64,000 nucleotides of DNA from NCBI GenBank assembly GCA_035559535.1, contig DATMBG010000022.1, positions 285,980-349,979 on the forward strand, in the 5' to 3' direction. Both the position numbers and the translations under genes were made by a program. Position 1 is the first letter of the stretch. Every line of letters starts with the position of its first letter. The notes beneath the pieces are model-generated. The model ran no database searches and was not told the origin of the DNA. It saw only the letters and a program-made list of their open reading frames with translations. This document shows, piece after piece, positions 28,405-38,308 of this stretch. The stretch is from Candidatus Limnocylindrales bacterium (GTDB taxonomy: Bacteria; Moduliflexota; Moduliflexia; Moduliflexales; JAUQPW01).

Positions 28405-29004
28405 TTAAATTTCCCGCCGTCCCTCTAAAGCCCTGGCCATGGTTACTTCGTCGGCATATTCTAAATCTCCACCCACCGGAATTCCATGGGCAATTCGGGT
28501 AATCTTAATGCCTAAGGGTTTCAGGAGTCTGGAAATGTACATGGCTGTCGCTTCCCCTTCCACATTGGGATTGGTAGCTAAAATAATCTCATTACGACTC
28601 TCTCGTTGAATCCTGTTGAGTAAACTTTTGATCTGAATATCATCCGGGCCAACTCCTTCCAAGGGGGAGAGAGAGCCCATGAGAACATGATAGACACCTT
28701 TATACCCCCCTGTTTTTTCAATAGCCAGAAGATCATTGGGCTCTTCAACCACACAGATGACTTTTCGATCTCGTCGGGGATCTGAACAAATATTACACAG
28801 TTCCTTTTCTGTAAGATTCCCACACTCAGAGCAATATCCTATTTTCTCCTTAAGATCAATCAGAGCCTTGGCCAGACGTCGTACGTCTTCTACGGGCATT
28901 TTAAGGAGAAAAAAGGTTAATCTTTGGGCAGTTTTTTCTCCGATTCCAGGGAGTTTGACCAATTCGTCGATAAGCTTTGCAACCGACTCTGTATAACGAG
29001 CCAC
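28405..29004 (-). CDS. recR: Recombination mediator protein RecR
   Basis: RecR works with RecF and RecO to load RecA onto gapped DNA. The protein has a helix-hairpin-helix ([22 protein letters not shown]), a zinc finger with four Cys ([16 protein letters not shown]), and a Toprim domain ([15 protein letters not shown]). I start it at the GUG at 29004 ([11 protein letters not shown]), which gives about 199 residues, the family norm. The frame runs 15 codons further upstream, but those codons come from an inverted repeat. It is the last gene of the dnaX-ybaB-recR run on the reverse strand. Confidence 0.93.
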   Translation of the reverse strand: MARYTESVAKLIDELVKLPGIGEKTAQRLTFFLLKMPVEDVRRLAKALIDLKEKIGYCSECGNLTEKELCNICSDPRRDRKVICVVEEPNDLLAIEKTGGYKGVYHVLMGSLSPLEGVGPDDIQIKSLLNRIQRESRNEIILATNPNVEGEATAMYISRLLKPLGIKITRIAHGIPVGGDLEYADEVTMARALEGRREI

Positions 29005-29011
29005 TGGCTGG

Positions 29012-29088
29012 TAGATAGTAAGTGGAGTAAGTAGTGAGTAGTAAATCATGAGCAGGAAAGTACCGACTACTTACCTCCTACTCACTTT
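29012..29088. repeat. Inverted repeat between ybaB and recR
   Basis: GTAAGTGGAGTAAGTAGTGA and the matching words CTACTTACCTCCTACTCACT lie about 20 bases apart and can pair imperfectly. Read through, this repeat would supply extra N-terminal residues to recR. Confidence 0.65.
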
Positions 29089-29423
29089 TAAGAAGTAAGT
29101 CCGGGTATTTTGATCCCACCGGTTAATTTAGACATTTCTTCGGCCATCATTTCCCGGCTTTTCTCAATGGCCTGATTTACGGCGGCAACAATTAAATCTT
29201 GAAGCATTTCTATATCATTCAGACTGATCACCCCCGGATCGATTCGAATAGACTTGATTTCTTGCTTTCCATTGGCTATCACCGTAACCATACCACCACC
29301 CGCAGAACCTTCTACCGTTTTATTGGCCAGTTCCTCTTGTAATTGAGCCATGCGGGCCTGGACTTCTTGAAGCTGCTTCATCACGTTTCCGAGGTTTCCG
29401 AGATTTCCTATTCCTTTAAACAT
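29088..29423 (-). CDS. ybaB: YbaB/EbfC family nucleoid-associated protein
   Basis: A 111-residue DNA-binding protein of the YbaB family, which bends DNA and is nearly always next to recR. Features: the N-terminal helix MLKQLQEVQARMAQLQEELA-type (seen here as MKQLQEVQARMAQLQEEL), the GGGMVTVIANGKQEIKSIRI sheet, and DLIVAAVNQAIEKS. Co-transcribed with dnaX (30-base gap) and recR. Confidence 0.95.
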   Translation of the reverse strand: MFKGIGNLGNLGNVMKQLQEVQARMAQLQEELANKTVEGSAGGGMVTVIANGKQEIKSIRIDPGVISLNDIEMLQDLIVAAVNQAIEKSREMMAEEMSKLTGGIKIPGLTS

Positions 29424-29453
29424 AATATCTGTCCTCCATTCTTATGGGGTTAA

Positions 29454-31310
29454 TCATTGGGGAGCCTTTCCATCAAACAATTGTAAGATCTTTTTAAGGA
29501 CCTTCTGCTCGTCATCTTCCAACATTGTTGGATCCGAGGTAGAAACCTGGGATCGTTCCCCCACTGGGGAATTTACTTCTACGGAAGGTTGAATGACTGA
29601 AGGGACCGGTCTGGCAAACTTTCCGTTCTCTCTGGGAATATCCTGCTCTTCTTTAAGGAAAGTTACTTTAATTTTAGGGGTTATCTTGAATTCTTCATGT
29701 AAAATATCCCGAATAATCTTCAAACTATCAGGTTCCTCAACCTTCTCTTTGGCAAAACTGGAATTTTTACTAAATCCGATAACAATGGCTTCTGGAGATA
29801 CCTCAATCACCTGACCTTTTCTTAAAGTAGAATTCAGAGAAGGTTTGATTTTCTCCGTTCTGGCCAGAATACGTTCCCACACATCCCCTACCGGTTCCGA
29901 ATCTTTTTCATCCCCCGGCGATGCCGAACGATCTTCCCCTCCGACCAGGATTTCTTCCGATTTCTCGACCACTCCGGTTTCCATAGGAGGGGGCGGTTCT
30001 ACCGGTTCTTCCTGTTTGGGTACCTTCATTTTCTCAGATAAAAGGGGCTTTTCCAGGACAGGAGGCTGGGATGGTCTGGAGCGAGAACTCCACTCCCTGA
30101 AGAGATCCAGGGAATTTTCTGAACCTTTCGGGGGTTCTAAATCTAAAGAGCCTTCGGAGGCCAGCTTTTCTTCCAGTTGCTGAATTTTCTCTAGGAGGCT
30201 TTCTACAGGTTGAAGAGAAGCGAGCTGGCCTGCACGGATTAAAGCCATTTCTAAAACAAACCGGGGATAAGAAGTACGTTTTAACTCCGATTCGGTTTCC
30301 AGCAAGAATTTAAAAATTTGCTGGAGTTCCTGGAGAGAGACCTTCTGAGCCTGTTCTTGTAATTTTTGAAGATCCAGAGAGATATCCTCGATAAAGGTAT
30401 GGGGATCGGGAATCAGCTTTACCACGATCAAATTGCGGAAGTACTCGATGAGTTCTTTACAAAACTGTCCTAAATCATATCCGCGAAGCGTCAAATCTTC
30501 TACGAGTTGAAAAATCTCCCGGGTTTTTTTAGATAAAATAACCTCGGCAAAAAGCCTTAAAGTTTCCTGACCGATAACTCCCAATAGAGCACGAACATCT
30601 TCCTGGTGGACCTGAGTTCCGCTATACGAGATGATCTGATCGAGAAGGCTTTGGGCATCCCGCATACTCCCCTCGGCGGCTTTGGCGATATAAACCAGGC
30701 TTTGGTCATCTATCTGGACGGATTCCGATTCTGCGATATGTTTCAGGCTTGCCGTAAGCTCTTTTAGCGAAACCCTTCGAAAATCGAACCGTTGACAGCG
30801 GGAGAGGATGGTAACCGGGATTTTATGAACATCGGTGGTAGCCAGGATGAAAACCACGTGTTTAGGAGGTTCTTCCAACGTCTTCAGGAGTGCATTAAAA
30901 GCCTCGCGGGTTAGCATGTGGACTTCATCGATGATGTAGACCTTATAACGGAATTTGGCAGGAGCGTATTTAACACTCTCACGAAGTTCCCGGATTTCAT
31001 CGATTCCCCGATTGGAGGCGCCGTCGATTTCAAGGACGTCCACCGAAATCCCCTGTTTAATTTCTAAGCAGGCCTCACAGTTATCACAGGGAACAGGAGT
31101 CGGTTTCTCTTCCTTTTGGCAATTAAGTGCTTTGGCCAGAATACGGGCGGTGGTTGTTTTTCCAACTCCTCGAGTTCCTGAGAACAGGAAAGCATGGGCA
31201 ATACGTCCACCAGAAATTGCATTTTTTAGCGTTTGGGTTACGTGACTCTGCCCGATAACCTCATCAAATTGTTGGGGACGCCATTTCCGGGCAATAACTT
31301 CGTAAGACAT
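29454..31310 (-). CDS. dnaX: DNA polymerase III subunits gamma and tau
   Basis: DnaX is the clamp-loader ATPase of the replicative polymerase. Starting at the ATG at 31310 (MSYEVIARKWRPQQFDEV) the protein has about 618 residues. Walker A is SGTRGVGKTTTAR. The zinc finger Cys cluster is seen as CQKEEKPTPVPCDNCEAC. DEVHMLTREAFNALLKTLEE carries Walker B and the adjacent helix. The C-terminal third is a low-complexity, Pro/Glu-rich linker followed by a tau-type end. An upstream frame extends 21 codons but these come from a repeat. The SRP RNA gene lies just upstream on the same strand, as in Bacillus and many others. Confidence 0.95.
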   Translation of the reverse strand: MSYEVIARKWRPQQFDEVIGQSHVTQTLKNAISGGRIAHAFLFSGTRGVGKTTTARILAKALNCQKEEKPTPVPCDNCEACLEIKQGISVDVLEIDGASNRGIDEIRELRESVKYAPAKFRYKVYIIDEVHMLTREAFNALLKTLEEPPKHVVFILATTDVHKIPVTILSRCQRFDFRRVSLKELTASLKHIAESESVQIDDQSLVYIAKAAEGSMRDAQSLLDQIISYSGTQVHQEDVRALLGVIGQETLRLFAEVILSKKTREIFQLVEDLTLRGYDLGQFCKELIEYFRNLIVVKLIPDPHTFIEDISLDLQKLQEQAQKVSLQELQQIFKFLLETESELKRTSYPRFVLEMALIRAGQLASLQPVESLLEKIQQLEEKLASEGSLDLEPPKGSENSLDLFREWSSRSRPSQPPVLEKPLLSEKMKVPKQEEPVEPPPPMETGVVEKSEEILVGGEDRSASPGDEKDSEPVGDVWERILARTEKIKPSLNSTLRKGQVIEVSPEAIVIGFSKNSSFAKEKVEEPDSLKIIRDILHEEFKITPKIKVTFLKEEQDIPRENGKFARPVPSVIQPSVEVNSPVGERSQVSTSDPTMLEDDEQKVLKKILQLFDGKAPQ

Positions 31311-31322
31311 GATGAAACTAAG

Positions 31323-31432
31323 AAACCCGTTTTTCTCCCTCTGGAGCCATGCAGACGCGAAGTAAGGGCGCAATGCCTTGCGCCCCTACCATTTTTATCG
31401 GCATGGATCTCCAGGGTAAAAAACGGGTTTTT
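31323..31432. repeat. Nested inverted repeat upstream of dnaX with GGGCGC palindrome
   Basis: AAACCCGTTTTTCTCCCTCT at 31323-31342, continuing to about 31352, pairs imperfectly with GGTAAAAAACGGGTTT near 31417-31432. Inside lies GGGCGCAA-TGCC-TTGCGCCC (31366-31385), followed by CTAC. A second copy of that palindrome, reversed, is at 33092-33111. The whole could act as an attenuator between the SRP RNA and dnaX. Confidence 0.7.
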
Positions 31433-31451
31433 CGGATAGTTTCAGTTTAGA

Positions 31452-31722
31452 GACCGTGCACCCAACCTTCGAATACCACTCCCCTGCGTTACAGTCTACA
31501 GTTAGCTCCGGTCAGGCACCCCCACGGCACACGAGAAAATCTCCTTAAGGCTGCTTCCGTCAGGACCTGACCTGGTTCGGAGCATCTCGTCGCGTGGGAC
31601 CCAACCATCAACACCACTTATAGACTGTCTGACCAGAAGAATGGGACCCTCGGGTTGGGAATTAAACCCCGCTAAGCGGATTTCGGGTACAGGGCACCGC
31701 TACCTCCCCGTCTAGCACGGTC
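31452..31722 (-). ncRNA. ffs: Signal recognition particle RNA, large (Bacillus-like) type
   Basis: Read on the reverse strand the 271-base gene begins GACCGTGCTAGACGGGGAGG and ends GGGTGCACGGTC, with the ends pairing. The 5' third (GGTAGCGGTGCCCTGTACCC, then ATCCGCTTAGCGGGG) is the Alu domain of the long SRP RNA. The Ffh-binding arm reads AACCAGGTCAGGTCC-TGAC-GGAAGCAGC. The usual GGAA tetraloop is UGAC here (URRC type). dnaX follows downstream as in Bacillus. The similarity is to the known Bacillus subtilis RNA, recalled, not searched. Confidence 0.95.
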
Positions 31723-31770
31723 AACCGTAAAGTCTCGGAGACACAGGGGTATCGTCAGATGCGTCTCTAG

Positions 31771-31880
31771 ACACGGGGTTTTAGGACGCGGGGACTGAGA
31801 GACACGGAGATGCGGGGAAATATCCTGCATCTCCGTGTCCTAAAACCCCTCGTCCCTCAAGTCCCCGCATCCCCCGGTCC
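31771..31880. repeat. GC-rich word-like repeat with 13-bp hairpin
   Basis: GACACGGAGATGC at 31801-31813 is the perfect reverse complement of GCATCTCCGTGTC at 31827-31839. The words GGGGTTTTAGGA (31775-31786) and TCCTAAAACCCC (31838-31849) also pair, giving a longer, branched foldback. It lies just upstream of the SRP RNA on the transcribed strand. Confidence 0.8.
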
Positions 31881-31882
31881 GG

Positions 31883-31976
<94 letters not shown>

Positions 31977-32089
31977 GGGAACTTCTCAGTGACCCTTTGC
32001 TTTCGTATAAGGTCTCTTATCAATATACATCTTTATCTTTTTTGGTGCGAGGAGAATTCTTTATCTTCTCCCCAATATTTAAAAGAGCA

Positions 32090-32177
32090 CGGAGAGGGGG
32101 GGATTCGAACCCCCGAGGGACATAAAATCCCTAATGACTTTCGAGGCCATCCCGTTCAACCACTCCGGCACCTCTCC
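32090..32177 (-). tRNA. tRNA-Ser (anticodon CGA)
   Basis: Reverse strand: acceptor GGAGAGG/CCTCTCC with discriminator G. The anticodon loop CTCGAAA gives CGA (codon UCG). The variable arm is AGGGATTTTATGTCCCT. It lies 45 bases downstream of tadA. Confidence 0.95.
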
Positions 32178-32221
32178 AGGGAAAAATCAAAAGTAGAACC
32201 AACCTGTATCTCGCCCCAGGC

Positions 32222-32698
32222 TTAACCCTTCCAAGACCCTACCGGGCGGAGGGTTTTAAAAAAAGTCTTTAAAATCTCGCTACAGGCCGCCTCCAGGATT
32301 CCGGAAGTGACTTCGATTTGATGATTTAACCGGGGGTCTTGAGCGAGGTTGTAAAGGGATCCTACTGCTCCTGCCTTGGGATCTGAGACCCCATACACGA
32401 GATGCTGGATGCGAGCTAAAATTAACGCCCCCACACACATGCTACAGGGCTCCAAAGTTACATAAACGGTTGCATGGGGTAGCCGCCAGGAATTCAACTT
32501 CCGACAGGCTTCCCGGAGAGCCAGCACCTCTGCATGGGCCGTAGGGTCCTGTAGGGCTTCTCGTTGATTATGACCTTTTCCTACTATCTGACCTTCGACG
32601 ACTACAAGGGCTCCTACGGGTACTTCACCTTCTTTGAAGGCCAGCCCGGCCTCTTGAAGGGCCAGGCGCATAAACTCTTCATGCCGATGATTTTCCAT
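32222..32698 (-). CDS. tadA: tRNA-specific adenosine deaminase
   Basis: TadA deaminates A34 to inosine in tRNA-Arg(ACG), allowing it to read CGU, CGC and CGA. The 158-residue cytidine-deaminase-fold protein has the zinc and catalytic motif TAHAE (His and Glu) and PCSMCVGA (two Cys). GEVPVGALVV and NSWRLPHATVYVTLEP also fit. Its substrate, tRNA-Arg(ACG), is encoded 97 bases upstream on the same strand, so enzyme and substrate are probably on one transcript. Confidence 0.95.
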   Translation of the reverse strand: MENHRHEEFMRLALQEAGLAFKEGEVPVGALVVVEGQIVGKGHNQREALQDPTAHAEVLALREACRKLNSWRLPHATVYVTLEPCSMCVGALILARIQHLVYGVSDPKAGAVGSLYNLAQDPRLNHQIEVTSGILEAACSEILKTFFKTLRPVGSWKG

Positions 32699-32794
32699 AA
32701 AATCTACTTTTACTCCTACAGCACCTTATCTTTAAGAGTCGGCAGGACCTTCTGGAGCGTATCGAAGAAGGTAATACCCAGAGTAGAAAAGAAA

Positions 32795-32868
32795 TGCGCC
32801 CAGGAGGAGTCGAACCCCCAGCCTACAGATCCGTAGTCTGTTGCTCTATCCAATTGAGCTATGGGCGC
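32795..32868 (-). tRNA. tRNA-Arg (anticodon ACG)
   Basis: Reverse strand: acceptor GCGCCCA/TGGGCGC with discriminator A. The anticodon loop CTACGGA gives ACG, the form converted to ICG by TadA. The T arm has GGGGG-TTCGACT. It is flanked by tadA and tRNA-Ser(GCT) in the same direction. Confidence 0.96.
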
Positions 32869-32885
32869 ACGACACAAACAAATTC

Positions 32886-32977
<92 letters not shown>

Positions 32978-33113
32978 CAGCCCCTCCCTCTCCCTCCCCG
33001 TATACGGGGAGGGCTGGGGTGGGACGCTGTTAAACTAACAATATATATTTTAATTGAAAACCCGATTTATTTCAACCTTTGTTTTAAGTACGGGCGCAAG
33101 GCATTGCGCCCCT
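32978..33113. repeat. Two hairpins in spacer: CCCTCCCCGT palindrome and GGGCGC palindrome
   Basis: CCCTCCCCGT-AT-ACGGGGAGGG with outer CCCAG/CTGGG words lies at 32978-33020. GGGCGCAA-GGCA-TTGCGCCC followed by CTAC lies at 33092-33111; it is the reverse complement of the copy at 31366-31385. Both lie in the spacer between two tRNA-Ser genes. Confidence 0.8.
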
Positions 33114-33156
33114 ACCGGGTTCTGATCTCACAGCAATAAATTCTAAAATTTATAGG

Positions 33157-33243
33157 CGGAGAGGGAGGGATTCGAACCCCCGGACCTCGTAAAAGGTCTG
33201 CGGTTTTCAAGACCGCCCCGTTCGGCCACTCCGGCACCTCTCC
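33157..33243 (-). tRNA. tRNA-Ser (anticodon TGA)
   Basis: Reverse strand: acceptor GGAGAGG/CCTCTCC with discriminator G. The anticodon loop CTTGAAA gives TGA (codons UCA, UCG, UCU). Variable arm AGACCTTTTACGAGGTCC. Its 5' end lies only 3 bases after the serS stop codon, so it must be processed out of the serS message. Confidence 0.96.
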
Positions 33244-33246
33244 GAT

Positions 33247-34569
<1,323 letters not shown>

Positions 34570-34630
34570 CTAATCTAGGATAGATATCCCTTCTATCAAT
34601 TATAGGGCTGAAAACAAAGTTCAACGTAAT

Positions 34631-34659
34631 AATTTAACAGCAAGGTCTCTTGAAGTCAA
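34631..34659 (-). promoter_or_regulatory. Candidate sigma-70 promoter of the serS-tRNA operon
   Basis: On the reverse strand TTGACT (34659-34654) is followed after exactly 17 bases by TAAATT (34636-34631), 71 bases before the serS start. The -35 differs from TTGACA by one base and the -10 from TATAAT by two. No T-box motif is seen. Confidence 0.4.
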
Positions 34660-34804
34660 CGGTTTTTTATGAAGTCCCAGGCCTTTGTTGAGACTGGAAA
34701 TTCGTTTCAGGTGGGGGGGGTTATAAAGATAAATTTTCATACTCTATGACGATCCAGAGGGAGGCAGGAAGGTTTTGAGTTAAAATTGATCCTTCAGGCA
34801 GCGA

Positions 34805-34843
34805 AGCCCTTCCATAAACTCAGGACGGGTTTATGGAAGGGCT
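34805..34843. terminator. Perfect 15-bp hairpin between clpC end and serS
   Basis: AGCCCTTCCATAAAC at 34805-34819 is the exact reverse complement of GTTTATGGAAGGGCT at 34829-34843, with a 9-base loop. It lies between the end of clpC and the start of serS, both on the reverse strand, so it may terminate upstream transcription or process the message. No T run follows, so a terminator role is uncertain. Confidence 0.5.
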
Positions 34844-34936
34844 CCGGCCAGGCTCCGATGAGGGGTTGCTTTTCATGACAGCCTGGGAACCTCCCATCAA
34901 CCGGGTCAGGAGGGGGAGGTACAGGAACAGATCCTT

Positions 34937-37666
34937 CTAGGTTTTGCTTGCAGATACCGGCTCCTGGGTTACCGGCTCCTGGACTTTGTCAAAGAGTATA
35001 GTTTGGGAAGCCCGGTCATAGCGAAGCTTAACCGTTTCCCCTTCTTTAATATCTCCCTTAAGCATGGCCGCAGCCAATTTTGTCTCCACTTCACTGCGAA
35101 TGCGTCGTTTCAGTTCTCGAGCTCCGAACTCGGGTTGATAACCCACCTCGGCCAGATACTCAACCAGGGAATCCTCCAGGATCAGATTAATATTTTGGGC
35201 ATGGGCCGTCCTTTTGACCCGTTCCAACTGTAATCTGACAATCTCCTTAATCTGTTCTTTACTCAGGGCGTGGAAAACAATGATTTCATCTATACGATTG
35301 AGAAACTCGGGTCGAAAATGCTGCCTCAAGATCCCCATTAACTCATTCTTGAGTTGCTCGTAACTTAGCTTGTCCTGGTCCCGAGCATGGAGATTTCGCT
35401 GAATAATATCAGAACCCAGATTGCTGGTAGCGATGATAATGGTATTGGTAAAATCCACTACCCGGCCTTTTCCATCGGTCAATCGACCTTCATCGAAAAC
35501 CTGCAAAAGGATGTTATGGACATCGGGATGGGCTTTTTCAATTTCATCCAGTAAAATTACGCTGTAAGGACGGCGTCGCACCCGTTCGGTAAGCTGTCCA
35601 CCTTCTTCGTACCCTACATAGCCCGGCGGAGCCCCTATCAAGCGGGAAACCGTATGACGCTCCATGTATTCGCTCATGTCAATGCGGATGACGGCGTCTT
35701 CATCTCCGAAGACGACCCAGGCCAGTGACTTTGCCAGCTCGGTTTTACCAACCCCGGTGGGACCCAGAAACAGAAAGGTTGCAATGGGATGACCGGCTTC
35801 TTTCAAACCCGCTCGGGCCAGACGAATGGCATCACTGACGGCTTTAATGGCTTCTTCCTGACCGACCACCCGTTCATGCAACTTCTCTTCCAGTTTAAGC
35901 AATCGTTCCCGTTCTTCCAAGGTAAGTTCGGTGACCGGAATACCGGTAAGTTTTGAGACAATCTCGGCAATATGTTCGGCCCTCACTTCGGCAGATTTAG
36001 AGGCTGTATCCTTCTTCCACTTTTCCGTTGCTTCGGCCATTTGCTGCTCTTTGGTTTTTATTTCAGATTCGATTTTTTTCGCCTTATCGAACTCCTTGCG
36101 GGATACGGCATAGTCTCGCTCTCGTTTGAGTTGTTTGATGGAATTCTCTAACTCTTGAATTTCTCTAGGGCGTGAGGTAGCGGAAATACGGACCCGTGCA
36201 GCGGCCTGATCGATAAGATCAATGGCTTTATCCGGCAAGTAGCGGTTCGTAATGTACCGGTCTGAGAGTTCTGCCGCTGCTACAATGGCCTCATCGGTAA
36301 TTCTGACCTTATGATGGGCTTCGTAACGATCCCGTAGACCATATAAAATGTTAATAGTTTGTTCTACGGTGGGTTCTGCAATGAATACAGGTTGGAAGCG
36401 ACGCTCCAGGGCCGCATCTTTTTCAATGTACTTCTGATATTCATTAAGGGTGGTTGCACCGATCAAATGGAGTTCTCCCCGGGCCAGAGCCGGTTTGAAG
36501 ACATTGGCCACATCCAGGCTACCTTCTCCGGCCTGACCGGCTCCCATAATGGTGTGTAATTCATCGATAAAAATAATCAATTCGTCCTTATGGGCCACGA
36601 TTTCATCTAAAACCTGTTTGACACGCTCCTCAAATTCGCCCCGGTATTTCGACCCGGCCACCATGGCGTTCACATTCAACTCAACCAATCGCTTGTTGCG
36701 GAGAACCTCTGGAACTTCTTCGTTGACGATGCGTTGGGCCAGTCCTTCCACAATGGCAGTCTTGCCAACTCCCGGTTCCCCGATGAGCACCGGATTGTTC
36801 TTGGTTCGTCGGGCCAGAATCTCAATGGTGGTTTCGATCTCCGTGGAACGTCCTATGACCGGATCCAGTTTCCCCTGGCGGGCTAAAGCGGTCAAATCCC
36901 GCACATATTTATCCAGATGGGGAGTAGGCGTTGGCGGCTCGACGCGTCCTTCTTCCGCTCCTTTTCCGACCACTTTCACAACCTGTTGACGAAGGGCATT
37001 GGAGGTTAACCCGTACTTACGCAATACATCCCCTGCCAGCCCATCTTGCTCCTCTACCAGACCGATGAGCAAATGTTCCGGTCCGATGTAACTGTGGCCT
37101 AATTCACGGGAAATATCAAAAGCGCGCTCCAGGGCGCTCTTCACCCGAGGAGAAACCGTAACCTCCACCGTCTCTTTTTCGGGTTTTTGATACTCTCCCC
37201 TGGGAGCATTGGCTTCAATATAACCTCGGAGATCCTCAGGAGAGATTTTGAACTGGTTAAGGATGGCCCGGACGACTTCACTGTCGGTCAAAGCGTACAA
37301 CAGATGTTCGGTATCCACCTCCTTTTTGCCGAACTCTACTGCCTTTTGGGCGGCCTGTTGGAGAAGCTCCTTTGTATGTTCGCTCAAGAAAGTATCGAGA
37401 TCAACAGCCTCTCGATCCCTGCCGCGCCATCCTCTATCGGAAAAAATCGACTCAAAGTCCTCCAACCCTGAGTCCCTGAAAAAGTCCTCGAAAAGACTCC
37501 CTCGAAAAAGGGATTCCAGGGGTGATAAGGGTCTGCGATCTTGACGGCGAAGTCTCGCATAATCCATATCACAGATATCGAGGGTTCTTCGTCTTCCATC
37601 CTGAGTAACCGTGACGCGTACCGTCGCCGGTCTGATTCCACACATTTCACAAAGTTTGGCAGCCAT
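34937..37666 (-). CDS. clpC: ClpC/ClpE-type AAA+ unfoldase with N-terminal zinc-finger-like segment
   Basis: An unfoldase of about 909 residues that feeds proteins to ClpP, or acts as a disaggregase. Starting at the ATG at 37666, preceded by AAGGAG, the order is: a zinc-finger-like segment (CEMCG, later DICDMDY), a low-complexity linker (DRRPLSPLESLFRGSLFEDF), a double Clp N domain (about 80-220), the first AAA+ domain (Walker A GEPGVGKTA; VIGR), a middle coiled coil with a UvrB/C-like segment (SRKEFDKAKKIESEI), and the second AAA+ domain (GPTGVGKTELAK). The finger has three Cys and an Asp in place of the fourth Cys of ClpE. No clpP, mcsA or ctsR lies near. Confidence 0.9.
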   Translation of the reverse strand: MAAKLCEMCGIRPATVRVTVTQDGRRRTLDICDMDYARLRRQDRRPLSPLESLFRGSLFEDFFRDSGLEDFESIFSDRGWRGRDREAVDLDTFLSEHTKELLQQAAQKAVEFGKKEVDTEHLLYALTDSEVVRAILNQFKISPEDLRGYIEANAPRGEYQKPEKETVEVTVSPRVKSALERAFDISRELGHSYIGPEHLLIGLVEEQDGLAGDVLRKYGLTSNALRQQVVKVVGKGAEEGRVEPPTPTPHLDKYVRDLTALARQGKLDPVIGRSTEIETTIEILARRTKNNPVLIGEPGVGKTAIVEGLAQRIVNEEVPEVLRNKRLVELNVNAMVAGSKYRGEFEERVKQVLDEIVAHKDELIIFIDELHTIMGAGQAGEGSLDVANVFKPALARGELHLIGATTLNEYQKYIEKDAALERRFQPVFIAEPTVEQTINILYGLRDRYEAHHKVRITDEAIVAAAELSDRYITNRYLPDKAIDLIDQAAARVRISATSRPREIQELENSIKQLKRERDYAVSRKEFDKAKKIESEIKTKEQQMAEATEKWKKDTASKSAEVRAEHIAEIVSKLTGIPVTELTLEERERLLKLEEKLHERVVGQEEAIKAVSDAIRLARAGLKEAGHPIATFLFLGPTGVGKTELAKSLAWVVFGDEDAVIRIDMSEYMERHTVSRLIGAPPGYVGYEEGGQLTERVRRRPYSVILLDEIEKAHPDVHNILLQVFDEGRLTDGKGRVVDFTNTIIIATSNLGSDIIQRNLHARDQDKLSYEQLKNELMGILRQHFRPEFLNRIDEIIVFHALSKEQIKEIVRLQLERVKRTAHAQNINLILEDSLVEYLAEVGYQPEFGARELKRRIRSEVETKLAAAMLKGDIKEGETVKLRYDRASQTILFDKVQEPVTQEPVSASKT

Positions 37667-38308
37667 GTCTTTATCTCCTTCTGTGTTAAAAAGAATCAAC
37701 CCTCCCTGAGAGGGTGATCAAATTTACCGTATCCGGATAGATCCAGGATTCAGGCAGGCTCATATCCCTCAAAATCCATGTCTAAGTTGGCCCAGATTGA
37801 TTTTCGGTGAGAAAATTAAAAACGATTCTGTTAGAGACACCTTTAAGGAGGGTTGCAGAAACGCCCATATCTTGCAAGGGATTCTACAGGAAGTTCAGAT
37901 ACCTGCACCCTTAGATTGTAGGGGAGATCCGTAAGAAGATCGGTAAAAGAACCCCTCGCCTGGGTAAGCAATTCTCCCTTTGAACCCTATCAAGATCTAT
38001 CCTGGATAAACAGGTTATATGTAGGGTTTATATCTCATTATTCAAAAATGTCAATAAAAATTTCCAAAAATACCCATATAAATTCTGAAAATCATAAGAA
38101 AATGAATTTTTACAAAATTTCTGAAACCTTTCTTCTTCCCATACATTGCTTCAAGCAGAAGTTAACAGCCCATTATAGCCCTCACCGACTCGGCTTAATT
38201 TTATAGGTTTCTCTTTTTAGAGGTCTGAAAGGTTCAGAAAGCCTCTCTTTGGCCTTATCAAACCTTAAAGGGTCCCAAAGGGGACTGGATTATGAGGTAT
38301 AAAACCAT
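37667..38308. other. Gene-free spacer upstream of the ClpC gene
   Basis: The 640-base spacer has no protein-like frame. ACCCTC-CCTGA-GAGGGT near 37700-37717 makes a small hairpin in the leader of the ClpC gene. I find no CIRCE box (TTAGCACTC palindrome). The AT-rich half (38030-38150) lies downstream of the protease gene end. Confidence 0.4.
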
